Counted from the stretch's first letter, positions 43,600-55,941 are shown. The stretch is DNA of 64,000 nucleotides from Neocallimastix lanati (nom. inval.) (GCA_016946835.1 JACVTC010000005.1:1882501-1946500), one strand, 5' to 3'. Notes: a model not told the origin generated them from the letters alone. Program-made: numbers and translations.

Positions 43600-43835
43600 A
43601 AGTAACTAAGATTTAAGAAAGAATGTTTGAATATGTAAAAATATATGAAAAATATAATATACTTCGAAAATATTGAAGCATACAGTAACACATTTAATAT
43701 ATAAGCCATAATGTTTTAGTATAAAAACATTTAATTTCGAATAATAAAGTACTAGAAACAATAACTCTTTATCATAAAATATATTAATATAGTTTGCATA
43801 ATTATAAACCATAAATTCCTAACCCTTAATAATAA
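43600..43835 (-). pseudogene. Relic related to 48530-48750
   Basis: On the minus strand this stretch begins GGAATTTATGGTTTATAATT and can be followed for some 190 nt alongside the plus-strand stretch at 48540-48750. The same frame gives alignable peptides (INI..DKELL, VFILKHYGLYI, CFN.F). No known domain was recognised and the frame is short. It looks like a decayed coding repeat. Confidence 0.5.
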
Positions 43836-44014
43836 CAATTACTATAACAATAATAATTAATAATAATAATAATAATATATTGTTGCAATAATATAATATT
43901 TAAAAGAAAGTATATTTTAATTAATTATTAATTTTATATTTTTATATTTTTATATTTTTATATTTTATTTTATTTTTTTTTTATTTTTTTTTTTTTTTTT
44001 TTAAATTTAAATAA

Positions 44015-44053
<39 letters not shown>

Positions 44054-44128
44054 CTTTTTTTTCTTTTTACTATAATAATACAAACTTTATAATAATAAAT
44101 AACAGAATTTCCTATTTTTTTTTTTTTT

Positions 44129-44159
<31 letters not shown>

Positions 44160-44182
44160 TATCGATACTATTCATTAAATTT

Positions 44183-45338
44183 TTAATTACTTTCAGAGGT
44201 CTTGATTTCAGTTGAGGCTTCAGCCTTAGCTTCAGGTTTACTTTCTTCAATAGTGGTATTTTGCTTTTCTTCTTTCATTTCTTCTTCTTTTTCCTCTTCT
44301 TCTTTTGGTGAAGCATAAATTTCTTCTACTTCAGGACATAATTGCTTAAAAATAGTTAAAGAATTTTCTACTGGTTGTTCCATAGATATTCCAGGTAGCA
44401 TATCATCAATAATGGTTATATTATCATTCTTTTTATTATCATCAGTTTTTTCAGATTTCTTCTGTTTTCTAATGGTTTGTTTAAAAATAACTGAAAGATA
44501 AGCTTTTGGTTTAGTTTTGGTTTCTTCATCATCATCATCTTCTTCTTCTTCATCATCATCATCTTCTTCTTCTTCTTCATCTTCTTCTTCTTCGTTATTT
44601 TTTTCACCACTTTCTTTTTTTCCTTCTTCTTCTTCAGTATTTAAAACATCAACTTTACTTTTTTCAGATTCATCAACTGTTATATATACATATATAATTA
44701 TAAAATTAAATAAAATTATTTTTGAAATTTTTTATTCTTATTATTTATTTTTATTTTTATTTTTATTTTTTATTTTTATTTTTATTTTTATTTTTTTTAA
44801 TTTATTTACTAATTAATAATAAAATATAAATATATATATATATTTAAATATTTTGTTTTTTTACTTTTATCATCGAATAATTGGCTAATAACATATTTTA
44901 ATTCTTCTTTTGAGGAATCAGTAGCTTTTGTACATAAGTATACAATATCTATTATTATTATTATTATTATTTTTTTTATTTTTACAATAAAAGAAAAAAA
45001 AAAAAATAAAATAAAAAATATAATGGATAATATTAAGAATAATAATGGTAATAATAATGATAAAAATTATTATTATTATTATAATGTTATAAATTTAATA
45101 TTAAATAGTAAATAATATAAATAATATAAATAATATATATATAAAAAAGAATATAAAATATATATATATATATATATTACACTTTGATTTTGGACAACAA
45201 TTAGCTTCATAACCTTGTTGAATTAACATTATTCTATTTTGATTATTCATACTCTTTGGTGGAATAACATATATACTAATATCAACATTCTTTTGAAGAG
45301 AACGATCTGTAATAATAATTGCTTTATGATAATCTTCG

Positions 45339-45375
<37 letters not shown>

Positions 45376-45495
45376 TTGTTTGTTTGTTTGTTTATTTGTT
45401 TGTTTGTTTGTTTGTTTGTTTGTTGAATTTTTATTTATTTATTTTATTATTTTTTTTATAACAAAGAAAAAAATAATAAAAATAAAATCAAAAAT

Positions 45496-45534
<39 letters not shown>

Positions 45535-46084
45535 ATAAATAAACAGTAAAAAAATATATATATATAATATTATTATTATATAAATATAAATAAATATTAT
45601 TATTAATAAGAACTTACTCTATATTACTCATATCTTGTAAATAATCAATAGAGGTAATTAAATGATCACTTGTAAAGTTATATTCACAATTTATATGATA
45701 TTTATCTTCTTTGAATTCTAAAGATGAAATGGTTTGATCTAACATATAAACACCACCATAAACGGCACAAGATCTAATTACCATTTTTAAAAAAAAATAA
45801 TAATTAATAGTTAATTCATAAATATTAATATATATATTTATATATATATATATAGATTGATCTATTATAAAAAAGCAAAAATAAAATAAAATAAAATATT
45901 TAAAAAAATTCATTAATAAATGATGAATATTAAATAATATTCACCTGCAAAATGCTTGTGATATTTCACTACAACCACCATATAATGGACAAATTAATGG
46001 TGAATTACCCCATTTACCAAGAGATCTTAAATATCTAAAAGTAGAAGCAAGACCTTCCTCTGTAGTAGCTATTTTATTATTATA

Positions 46085-46123
<39 letters not shown>

Positions 46124-48059
46124 ATATTTATTATTATTATTATTATTAAAAATATATATATATGAATATATATTATTAAATAAACTTAAATATAAATATG
46201 ATTTTTCTTAATTATTAATATTATATATTATAATATATTATTAATTCTTTTTTATAATATGTATTTAACAATTTACCATCATTTAATCCTTCTTCTGAAT
46301 CATTAATAGCTTGGAGAATAACTTGTTGTAATTTTGGATCTAATTTAAAAGTCTTAATATATTCAGAGTATGGCTTATCTTTGTATTCTATAATTTTTTT
46401 TTTAAAAAAAAAAAAAAAATATATATATATACATATATATATATTGAATTATATTGTATTAATAATAAAATAATAAAATAATATTAGTAATAATATTTAT
46501 GATAATACAAATTATAAATATTTATAATTGAATTATGAATTATCTAGATTATTATATGATATAGATAAAGGATAGATATATTAACCTTCATAATCCTCTT
46601 GTTGTAATCTATAATTCATAACAAAAGTTAAAAATTTCATTAATTTTCTTTTTTCTATAACTTTAATTTGTTTCGAGTTGAAAACATCCTCTTTAGTGCA
46701 TGGAACCTATTTGAACAAACATTTAATTATTATTATTATTATTAACTATTACTGCTGAGTATTAAGTATTATTTTTTTAAATTTTTATTATTATTTATTA
46801 TTATTTATTATCATAATTTATTATTAATATGTGCTTTCAAAAACTTGTTTTTTAAAATTATATATATATTTTAATAAATTTAACAGTAATATAATTATTT
46901 TCTTTTATTAATTTATTCTATTAATAATAAATATCTTTATATGTATATGCATTTTAAAATAATAATGACATTTATTATAATAATAATATATATGTAATTG
47001 TATAAATGAATAATTAATACTTTACATGTTCGAATTTATTGTCATTATAAATAAATGTTTTTTCCATAGAACGAAATTCTAAATAACTTCCAAGTCCTGC
47101 TTGAATTAATAAATCAATGAAAGGTCCTCGGGAATAAACCATTTTTGGTAATAAACTAATATAATATTGACGGTTATCTTTCATTAATTCTTTTAATAAT
47201 GCTATTTTATTTTCTTCATCTGACGAATGTATTTGTTTGACAAATTCTTCAACAGTTTGATTATTTTGTAATGTAAATCTATTAGCATTTTCTTCTGTTG
47301 AGGTTTCGGAGGCCTCATATCCAGAAAGAATATTTACCTCAATATCATGATAGGAATTATAAAATTTATTAATTTTAGCTATAAAAATTTATCATTATAG
47401 CATTTTATATTGAATTAAATTATATATTTAAATTTAAATATTTATTTTATTAAAAGAAAAATTATAAAAAAGGTAAATATAATAATATATGTTATATAAT
47501 ATAAATATTAATATATTGAAGAAATAATTATAAAAATAAATTGATTAAATGAAATAATAAATTTAAAATTTATTTATTGTAATATCATACAATTATTGTC
47601 CTCCCCATTCTTATCATTATTTTGAACATTCATAATCCATTCTAAAAATTCTTTAAGATTAAAGGAACATTCATTACCACCATAAAATTCATTTCTGTCA
47701 ATATGGAGAACACTTCTCTTATTTCTTGCTAAAGCACTATTTATTTAAATAAACGAAAAAGAAAACAAAGTTTTTATTTATTAATTTATTTAGAATTTTT
47801 AAAAAAAGTTTTTTTTCTTATTGAAAATGTAAAACGTTTGATTTAAATTTATTTATAAAACTTGTTTTTAATTTTAAAATTTATTTAAAATTTATAAAAA
47901 TAACATATAAATAAATAAATAAAATAACAGCAAATTATTTAATTAAATTTGATTTTAATAATAGTATCATTTACTAAATTTTATTTACCTAGCTAGAATG
48001 GATTCTTGTATACCAGTTCCTAAAATAATGTAATCATAATGAGTTTGTATATCTACCAT
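44183..48059 (-). CDS. MRS6: Rab escort protein (REP/Mrs6), RabGGTase component A
   Basis: Ten exons, downward: 48059-47989, 47736-47591, 47378-47026, 46706-46586, 46387-46277, 46068-45945, 45773-45618, 45341-45181, 44948-44865, 44676-44183 (TAA), 606 residues (yeast Mrs6 603). All phases agree. The N-terminus has the nucleotide-binding-like GTGIQES (14-20) and FYGGNECSF (41-49) of the GDI/REP superfamily. Later come MVYSRGPFIDLLIQAG, CPLYGGCSEISQAFCRSCAVYGG and the C-terminal mobile-effector part. The insertion after the first conserved block and the long acidic stretch (poly Glu/Asp near residues 450-480) distinguish REP from Rab GDI. REP presents newly made Rab GTPases to geranylgeranyl transferase II in the cytosol and delivers them to membranes. 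The final exon encodes a Glu/Lys-rich tail. Confidence 0.94.
45373..45424. repeat. (TTTG)n tract in REP intron
   Basis: About 12 TTTG units with one TTTA, after a T-run (about 45344-45374), inside the intron between REP exons 7 and 8 (minus strand CAAA repeats). Confidence 0.85.
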
Positions 48060-49599
48060 CTTTATATATCAATGAAATGTAAAAATTACTATTATTCTTT
48101 TTCTATTTACTTTAAAGCTTAATATTTACTTAATAAATAAATAGATAAATAAAAAAAAAAATACATTTTTTCTATAATATTTAGACATAAATTCTAATTA
48201 AATTTTAAATTGATCTGTATATCACGTGATTAAATTAACTATTCTAATATCAACAATAATATCATTGATTTTACAAACATTAATTTCAATGGTATGAATA
48301 ATGTAGATAATTGAAATAAAATCTTAAATAAAGAATTCATAATTAATTCCTATACAGATATTTATTCATTAAATAATATATCTATTAACAGCTATAATGC
48401 TAAATTAGTGAATTCTATATTTTATAGAAGCTCTAGTTTTTCAGAAATTATATTTAATATCTTAGGAGATAAAATTTTAAAAAATTCATATGTAACTATA
48501 GATAATTGTTATTTTTCTGGTGAGTAAGGAACTAGTGTTAAGAGTCAGGAATTTATGGTTTATAATTATGTCAATTTTTATTAATATAATTTTTGATAAA
48601 GAGTTACTACCATTTAATTATTCAAGTGTATATGCTTTTATATTAATGTATTGTGGCATATACATTATTTATATTACAATATGTTTCAATACATTTAAAG
48701 CTTATTTTTCTTATATTTCACATATCCTAACAACTAGTAATATAATATACCATAACATATAATACAAATACACTTTTTGAACATGGTTTTGGAATATCAA
48801 AAGAGTATAAATATTAATAATATTAAAAAAATTTATATATTAAATAAATTTTTTATCTATATTAGATGAATATAAAGTTTTTAAAATAAAAATTATTTCA
48901 TATAAATTTAATATAAATTTATTCTTATATATGTTCAATAATAAAAAATTAATAATGAAAATAATAACTTCATGTTGAAGTTATTAACTTTAAAAGTAAA
49001 ATTACTTAAAGGTTTTTTTTTAGATAATGAAAGTATATATATATACTATACATTTGAAATATATATAAATAAAAATTAGCGGTAATTGAATAAATTTACT
49101 TCATATATAATAAAGATATATTTGATTAAACAATGTAATTTAGATTATATAAAAAGTACATATTTTAAGATATGAAGAAAAAATACAATAAAATAAAAAT
49201 AATTAATATTTATTTTTAAACTATGAATCTATCATATTTAAATATGAACTCTAGACCGTATTCATAAAATATATTATGAAACAATTATAATATAAAATTA
49301 TTAAAATAAAAAATAAACAATAGAAAAGAAAAAAAAAAAAAAAAAAAAAAAAGTATATAATAAAATTTGTACTATTAATTCATGTTATCATTCATTTGAC
49401 AATGTAACTAATAATGAAAATTCAAAATATGGAGATATTAATAGAGATGATAAAATTATAGTAAAAGATTCTAATTTTTGATTATTTTCACTGAAGTTAG
49501 TATTGTTTTACATATGTAAATACATTCTATTATTTTATTTAATAAAAATTATATTAATAAAATAATTAATAATATACTTTTAAAATATTAAATTTTTAT

Positions 49600-49637
<38 letters not shown>

Positions 49638-50719
49638 GAGAATTAAGATTTATGGCATACACTATTAATTCATAAATTATTATAGAAAATTAAAATATAT
49701 GAAAAATATGTATATTGAAAAAAATAATATATATGAAAAAAAATGTATAAATATATTCTTTTTTTTTTTATATTGAAATATATATAAAACTTTTTAATGA
49801 AGAAATGTTAATATATAATATTATAAAAATTCATTAATACTATATTCTAAATTAAAAAAGAAACATTTTATACTATTTTTAATATGGTGGTACAAATCTA
49901 ATTAAATTTTTATTTTTTAAAAGGTTTAATATAAAAATAAAATTTAATTATTCAAAGATCTATAAACACCAAGAACAAAAAAATTTTTTTTTAATTTATT
50001 AAATTAGTTAATGAAATTTTTGCAAATTATATTAACTTTATTTATTTTTTTTTTTTTTAGAAAAAAATATAAATTTCCGTTTCTTCAAAAAAAAAAAAAA
50101 AAATTATATAAATTAATTATGAATAAATAAAAATTAAATATTAAGTTTATTGATTTTGAAAATTTGGTTTTCATTAATTTAATTATTTAATCTATTATAA
50201 CAAAATATAATTTAAAAAAAATATTAAATATTCTTTCTTTTTTTTTTTTCTTTATTGTACTATAAATATTATATAATTAAAAATGTTGTGTTAAACAAGT
50301 AATTTTTATAATTATTAAATATATATTTCATATATTATTAAATATATGCCATTAAAAATTTATTTATATATTTAATATTTATTAAAAGAAAATTTTAAAA
50401 AATTCTTTTTTTAAACTTTTTTTTTTTTTTTTCTCATCATTTTTTCTCATTGTTTTTTCTCATCTTTTTATTTATACCATTAATTTATTTTTATCAGTAA
50501 TTTATTTTTATCTGTTTTTAATTTGTAAAAAAGTTTAATTATTAAAGCTTTTTTCCAATAAAAAAAATATTTTAATTTTTTTTTAAAAAGTTTAGATAAA
50601 TTTTATTTTATAATAAAACGTTTAAAGATAAATTAAATTACTAATTAAAAAATCAATTCTTAAAAACCAATAAAACTAGTTTTTATTCTATTTTTATCTA
50701 TAAGAATTATCATATTATC

Positions 50720-50765
<46 letters not shown>

Positions 50766-51266
50766 ATTTTTATATAATTATTATATCATAAAATCTAATT
50801 AATTATTACTAAATAAAAATTCTTTTAAATTTTTAGTATATATATTTAGATATAAGATGTTATCTACATATAAAAAATAAATTTCGAGTATATATAATTC
50901 ATAAATACATAATGAATTACTGAATGAATTAAATAATTTTTGTATTCTTTCACTTTTTTGTTTTTAAAAAATAAAAAAAAATAAAAAAAATAAATATAAA
51001 TAATTAATAAACAAAAGACGATATTATATTACTACTAATTCAATTTTTAAAATAATTAAAGTTTAAAATTATAATATCGGTCTTTTTAAAATATTAATAT
51101 AATAAAAAAAATATTAAAAAATCCATTTATTTAAAAATAAAAAAAATAAAAATAAAAAAAAATAAAAAAAAAAAAAAAAAAACGAAGAAAGAAAAAAAAG
51201 AAATAATATAAATAATATATATTATATAATTTTTTTTTTTAAAAAAATATAATTTCATCGACTAAA
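48060..51266. other. Divergent spacer REP / CFAP97
   Basis: About 3.2 kb between the start codons of REP (minus) and CFAP97 (plus). 48240-49500 holds relic coding-like sequence, listed separately. The rest is AT filler with A-runs (about 49601-49635 and 50719-50762) and the T-run/A-run just before the CFAP97 start. Confidence 0.6.
48240..49500 (+). pseudogene. Eroded coding relic, parallel beta-helix-like repeats
   Basis: On the plus strand, broken frames give Asn/Ser/Tyr/Ile-rich stretches with a beta-helix cadence: ISINSYNAKLVNSIFYRSS, then SYVTIDNCYFSGE (stop), and farther on CTINSCYHSFDNV and KYGDINRDDKIIVKDSNF (stop). Such repeats are typical of pectin-lyase-like right-handed helix proteins, which are abundant in gut fungi. 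Stops, an A-run (about 49329-49352) and AT filler interrupt it, so no intact gene is present. 48540-48750 matches the minus-strand relic at 43600-43835. Confidence 0.45.
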
Positions 51267-52115
51267 ATGGTTGATTTCCCATACATTAAGAATTATAAAA
51301 TATATAATAGTCTTGATCCATGTACAAATCTTTATCTTAAGCAAAAATGGGATAAAGCAAGTTATGAGACCTGTGTTAAAAGAGTCTTATTAGCTAAGGT
51401 AAGAAATATATTATCATAATTACCTATTACAACGAAACGTTACTTAATTTTTTTTTAATAAATTTTATAAATTAATGTACATAACATTTAGTCTACAATC
51501 GGTAATTAAAAATAATATTAAAGAATATTATTATTAATATATATATTTGACTTTCTAAATAAAAACATTCATTTTAAATGATAATTTATATTAATATTAT
51601 GATATATTGAAATTTTAATATTTATATTTATAATAATTAATATACTTTAGACGATTTACCTCCTTATTCATATAAACACCATTCTCAACTTAGAAATAAA
51701 GGTTAATATTCAATTTTAAAGAAAAAAAAAAAAAAATAGATAAAAATAAAAAATAAAGAAGAAATAAATAAATAAATAAATAAAAATGAAGAAAAAATAA
51801 ATAAATGAATAAATAAATAAATAATCAATTACTTCTTAAATAATATAAATTATTAAACATTTATATAATTAAATTATTAATAAATATTATATATTTTTTT
51901 TATTTTATTATTATTATTATTATTATTATTATGGAAATACAGAAAATAAATTGAAAAATGAAAATAAAAGAGTAAATATTTATTTAAAAAAATAAACATA
52001 AAATAAATGTATAAAATGGTTTAAACATTAAACATATCTAATTAATAACCATGATATATCAATAGAAAATAAGAAAAAGTTATATATTAATTTTTATTAC
52101 TATCATTATTATTAA

Positions 52116-52161
<46 letters not shown>

Positions 52162-53368
52162 GATTATGATTTATTTATTTTTAAAAGGAAATAATATATT
52201 TAAGTCAGTATGATTATAATTTAAAAAGAGCTGTTCAGGAACAATATGAAAAAGATCTACTAGATAAAACTAATAAAGTAATAAATTACACAATTAAAAA
52301 AGTTTATTTTAATTTTTTTTTTTTTTGGAAAAAAAAAAAAAATTAACTTTATATATATAAATATATATTTGATAATTCAATATAGAACTTATTAAGTAAA
52401 ATAAGATATATGTCAAAAGAGTCAAATTATAGTAGAGAAAAGCTCTTGAAGGAAAATGAAGAAAATAAAAGAATATTAAAAAATCTTTCAAAATTTAAAC
52501 CTCATAATAATGATGATAAGAAAAAGAAAACCACAAAAACATTAGCAAAAACTGCTTCAACTAAATCCATAGTAAATGATAAAGATGTTCAATCAATTTT
52601 AAACAAAAGTGAATCATCAGCATCTATAAAAAGTACTTCATCTAAAAAAACTGTAACATGGGATATGAATATTAGACCAAAGTATGTGCATTAACTAAAA
52701 CGCTCTCTTATAAATATAATATAAAAAATATCATATATATATATATATAATATAAAAATAAATAATATTAATAATATATATCATTTTTCTTTATTTTATT
52801 ATTTTTTTTTAAAAAAAAAATATATATATATATATAATTATACTATTAAATAATATATAAATATTAAAATTAATAATTGAAAATATATTATTAATTAATA
52901 AGAAGTGCATATGAACGATCGAATAGTAATTATTCATTAAAATTAAGTAAAAAATCATTTAATACAAATAAGAAAGCTAATAATGAAAAGTACGCAAAGA
53001 AAAATAACGAAAATGATAATAGTAGCATTGACAATAGTTCAATTAGTAGCTGTGGTAATACAAGTGGTAAAACAAATAGTAATTCAAAAAGTAATAAAAC
53101 ACAAACTACTACCACTTCTTCATCAAGTGAAAATCAAATAAAATCAAGAAATAAATATCCAGATTATAAATTATATAACAAAAAAATGGATAAATTATAT
53201 GAAATGCCAATAAAACCTGAAATGACATCACTGTTAAAAGCATTAGTCAACGAAAAAGAAATAAAAGAAAATGAGATGAAAATCAAAGAAACAAAGGATA
53301 AGATATTTGGAGAAATAGAATTAATACAGAACAGGAAGTCATTAAAAGAACTGGAACTTTCTTATTAA
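51267..53368 (+). CDS. CFAP97: CFAP97/hemingway-family flagellar protein
   Basis: Seven exons: 51267-51398, 51492-51501 (10 nt), 51651-51701, 51943-51971, 52188-52277, 52386-52681, 52906-53368, giving 356 residues. Without the 10-nt exon the frames of its neighbours do not join. With it the product reads LLAK-STI-DDLPPYS, matching the family pattern (K-S-T-V-D-x-x-P-P). Residues 1-150 follow the CFAP97 (KIAA1430) domain: LKQKWDKASYETCVKRVLLAK, SQLRNKENKLKNENK, NLLSKIRYMS, LLKENEENKRILKNLS. The remainder is Lys/Ser/Asn-rich and ends in a short coiled-coil-like stretch. CFAP97 proteins are found in cilia and sperm flagella and are needed for axoneme assembly in fly. Presence here suggests a swimming zoospore. 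The gene is divergent from REP. Confidence 0.82.
51492..51501 (+). other. 10-nt internal micro-exon of CFAP97
   Basis: TCTACAATCG, flanked by ACATTTAG on the left and GTAATT on the right. It supplies codons Ser-Thr-Ile plus the first base of Asp, fixes the phase between flanking exons, and adds residues expected by the family. Confidence 0.8.
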
Positions 53369-53867
53369 TTATGATAATCATTATAAAATGTCATTTCAAA
53401 TTTTTAAATTTAGTTGTATGTGTATAATTTTCAATATTATTGATAAGATTATATATATTGTTGCATCTTAAATTATTATCTGTATATATTTATATACATG
53501 TTATTTAATGTATATAATTTTTTTTCTTCTTTTTTTCTTTTTTTTTTTGTTTTCTTATCAAATTTGCATTAAAATTAATATTCATTTCAATCAATAATAT
53601 ATTATATATTACTATATTTATTAAATTTTAATAAATTCTTATTTCTAATAAAAAAAAAATTCTAAAATAAATAATACACCCGTTTTTTTTGTTTTTTTGT
53701 TTTTTTGTTTTTTGTTTTTGTTTTTGTTTTGCTTTATTATTTTCTTATAATGTTCATATTAAAAATAATGCTAAATTGTTCTATTATTATTTATATATAT
53801 GCCTTCATAAAATATAATAATATATTTTCATAACAATAAATTAATAATATATTTTATTTTATTTTTA
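53369..53867. other. Spacer CFAP97 to LINE array
   Basis: 3' region of CFAP97, AT-rich, with a run of TTTTTTG and TTTTTG units at about 53681-53730. No gene. Confidence 0.65.
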
Positions 53868-53933
53868 TTTTTTTTTTTTAACTGCTGCAAATTTCAACTT
53901 TATTTATTTATTCATTTATTAATTATATGAATA

Positions 53934-53989
<56 letters not shown>

Positions 53990-54619
53990 AGAATTAATTT
54001 AAAAATAAATATTATTTGCCCAATAATAATATTTAAAATAGTAATGTGAAATAAAAAGTAATATTCAAAATAAAGTGTATAAATAAATTCAGAAAAAAGT
54101 TCATATCCAACGAACCATATCTCCAGATTATAAGATTTCGGTTTAGATGGAATTCCTATTCCAGATTAGGGTTTGAATTGACTATCTGAAAGAAATTATG
54201 GTCTTCTCCTTCAGAGTCATTGGCCCTGCTAGCCAGTCTTAATGCATTTTTAGTGTTGACCCTCCTAGTTAGTTTGCACTGATTCAATCGAAATAGCAAC
54301 CCTTGTCGAGTACTAGCCCTAGGCATAATTTCTGTAAAGAGAGCAACAGATCGCACTAAGAATGGCGTTTTAGAATAATCCCCTGAAATGATTTGGTTCT
54401 TAAATAAAACATCCCATAATATTCCTTTTTATAATTTAAATCAATAATGTCTGCATCTCTTCCATCAAGAAGGAATTTATATCATCGGTATCAAGCCACG
54501 TATATATTTATACACTCATTATTCAGAAAATTACTAATATTAATACGATTATCATCATTTGACCTATTCACTATATTATTAGTAATAATATTATTATTAC
54601 TAGTAATATAGTGAATAGG
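53868..54619 (-). mobile_element. LINE 3' end, family II (minus-strand copy)
   Basis: Reading downward, degraded C-terminal coding sequence (an open stretch 54356-54156 with NALRLASRANDSEGEDHNF) leads into a 3' UTR with TTGGGCAAATA, a long T-run (about 53942-53988 on the plus strand as A's), an AATAAAG signal and TTGCAGCAGTT, then the A-tail (plus-strand T's at 53868-53879). It is homologous to the plus-strand copy at 29443-30494 and shares the terminal block with 57567-58173. Confidence 0.82.
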
Positions 54620-54627
54620 TCAAATGA
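54555..54627. repeat. Near-perfect 73-nt palindrome
   Basis: Arms of about 36 nt, TCATTTGACCTATTCACTAT... on the left and its complement on the right, with a single mismatch and essentially no loop. It sits at the junction of the RT fragment above and the family II 3' end below. Confidence 0.85.
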
Positions 54628-55252
54628 GCAATTGACATTTCCCCAATAGAGGAGGAATGTTAAGTTCTTTAGAAACATAATAAAGTGATGTATAGCTATT
54701 CCTATTAGAAAAACCTTCAATCCAGTATAATCCTGTATTAACTAGTGTCTGTGTACTTCTCGTTCTTTCTTTATTTGATCCAAGTAGAGGAGCATAATAC
54801 GAAACTCGCCCAATTACTATAGCAGAAAATAACATTCCTTTATAAGGGATAAGAATATGAGGATTCTTAAGAAATCCTTTTATGGAATAAAGTTCTTTTC
54901 TCACTTTATTATTCATTCTCTGTATGATCTATTTCAATTCTAAATCATTTAAAAACGATACACCTAAGTAGGTATAGCAATTTGTTTTAATTAATTCTTG
55001 ACTTGAGAGATAAAAGGTAGGGTTATTGTTATTAAAAAACCTCGAAACTTCCCCTTATACTACTAAATTGGCACATTTATTGATATCAACTTTCATTTTA
55101 TAATTTCTTGCCCACTTACTAGCTAACAATAACAACTTCTTAAGCTGAGATCTTGTTGGAGCAATAAAACAATATCTTTTACAAAAAGACCTCCACAACA
55201 GCGTATATCACCAGTAGAGATTCCATATTTATCACATTTATTAAAAATTTCA
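54620..55252 (-). pseudogene. LINE reverse transcriptase C-terminal fragment
   Basis: Downward in changing frames: GISTGDIRCCGGLFVKDIVL, where the catalytic F-ADD box has become F-VKD, then ASKWARNYKMKVDINKCAN, CYTYLGVSFLNDLEL, and an open stretch 54916-54620 with YYAPLLGSNKERTRSTQ. The lost catalytic Asp and several stops show it is dead. It starts directly behind the A-tail of the copy above. Confidence 0.82.
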
Positions 55253-55941
55253 TTTTTTTTTTTTTTGACTAGGAAGAAAATACACTTCCAGTGCTTTATA
55301 AATTAAATTAAAATATTTTTATGTATTATATTTAATAAAAAAAATACATTAATACATTATATGATTAAAAGATAAAAAAATAAGATGTATGTAAAAGATT
55401 AAGTAAAACAAAAAAAATAAAATTAAACATAAACTAATTTTAATTAATCAAAGAAAAATTTAATGTAATAAAGAATAAAAGTAAAAAAAATATTTTGGTG
55501 TGATGTATATTATGTGTAGTAACATGATCACCAGTTAGATCCAAAATAATAAAGCAAAGAAGTAACATCTTTGAAATAGATAGAGTGGTATCCACTAAAC
55601 TCTCCCCTAAACCATAAGAAAGATCATCAAAAATTAAATTACTATTATAGATTCTATGTTCGAAACTGTGCTATAAGTAAATGTGTATTGATGAAAATTA
55701 ACAGGACTTCTAACTACACTATTCCTTTGCCATATCGGTACGACGTCGGCACTCTTAGTAATGAAAGTGTTTTTGTTAAACCTCTCAAAAAGTAACTCAA
55801 GAGAGCTACTGATGATTGATATTGTATTTGAAAGATATTCCGCAAGCTCCACAATATACGGAACAGTAGACCCCTGTGAACTTTTTAGGAGTTGTTCACT
55901 TAAATGTCCCAGTTCCCCAGTGTCGAATCTTAGCTCATCAA
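55253..55941 (-). mobile_element. LINE 3' end, family I-like, diverged copy
   Basis: 5'-truncated at about 55941, directly after the A-tail of the copy at 55942-57566. It carries ELAEYLSNTISIISSSLEL (compare LAEFLTSAIPIISSSFEL in the 58-59 kb copies) and ends with GGAAGTGTATTTTCTTCCTA plus an A-tail (plus-strand T's at 55253-55266). It is more diverged than the other family I copies. Confidence 0.8.

Larger units (their letters stand above)
38857..44182. other. Spacer between SMS-like gene and REP
   Basis: About 5.3 kb. 38857-41160 is AT filler with several short stretches of normal complexity (about 40200-40600, 40680-41040) that hold no readable frame. 41170-41610 and 42520-42700 are TTATTTATT minisatellites. 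42880-43840 is more complex and partly matches 48530-48750. 43930-44182 is T-runs and A-runs behind the REP stop codon. Confidence 0.6.

Noticed and set aside
44416-44816. Poly-Ser frame (plus) and poly-Lys/Met frame (minus)
   Set aside because: They are other frames of the GAA/GAT repeat that encodes the acidic run of REP exon 10.
45181-45183. REP exon 8 ending at 45183 (donor GTGTAA)
   Set aside because: It would shift the frame of the next exon. The donor GTAATA, leaving the exon end at 45181, restores the reading YIVYLCTKATDSS.
51399-51650. CFAP97 as a frameshifted pseudogene
   Set aside because: The phase problem disappears once the 10-nt exon at 51492-51501 is recognised, and the remaining exons are clean.
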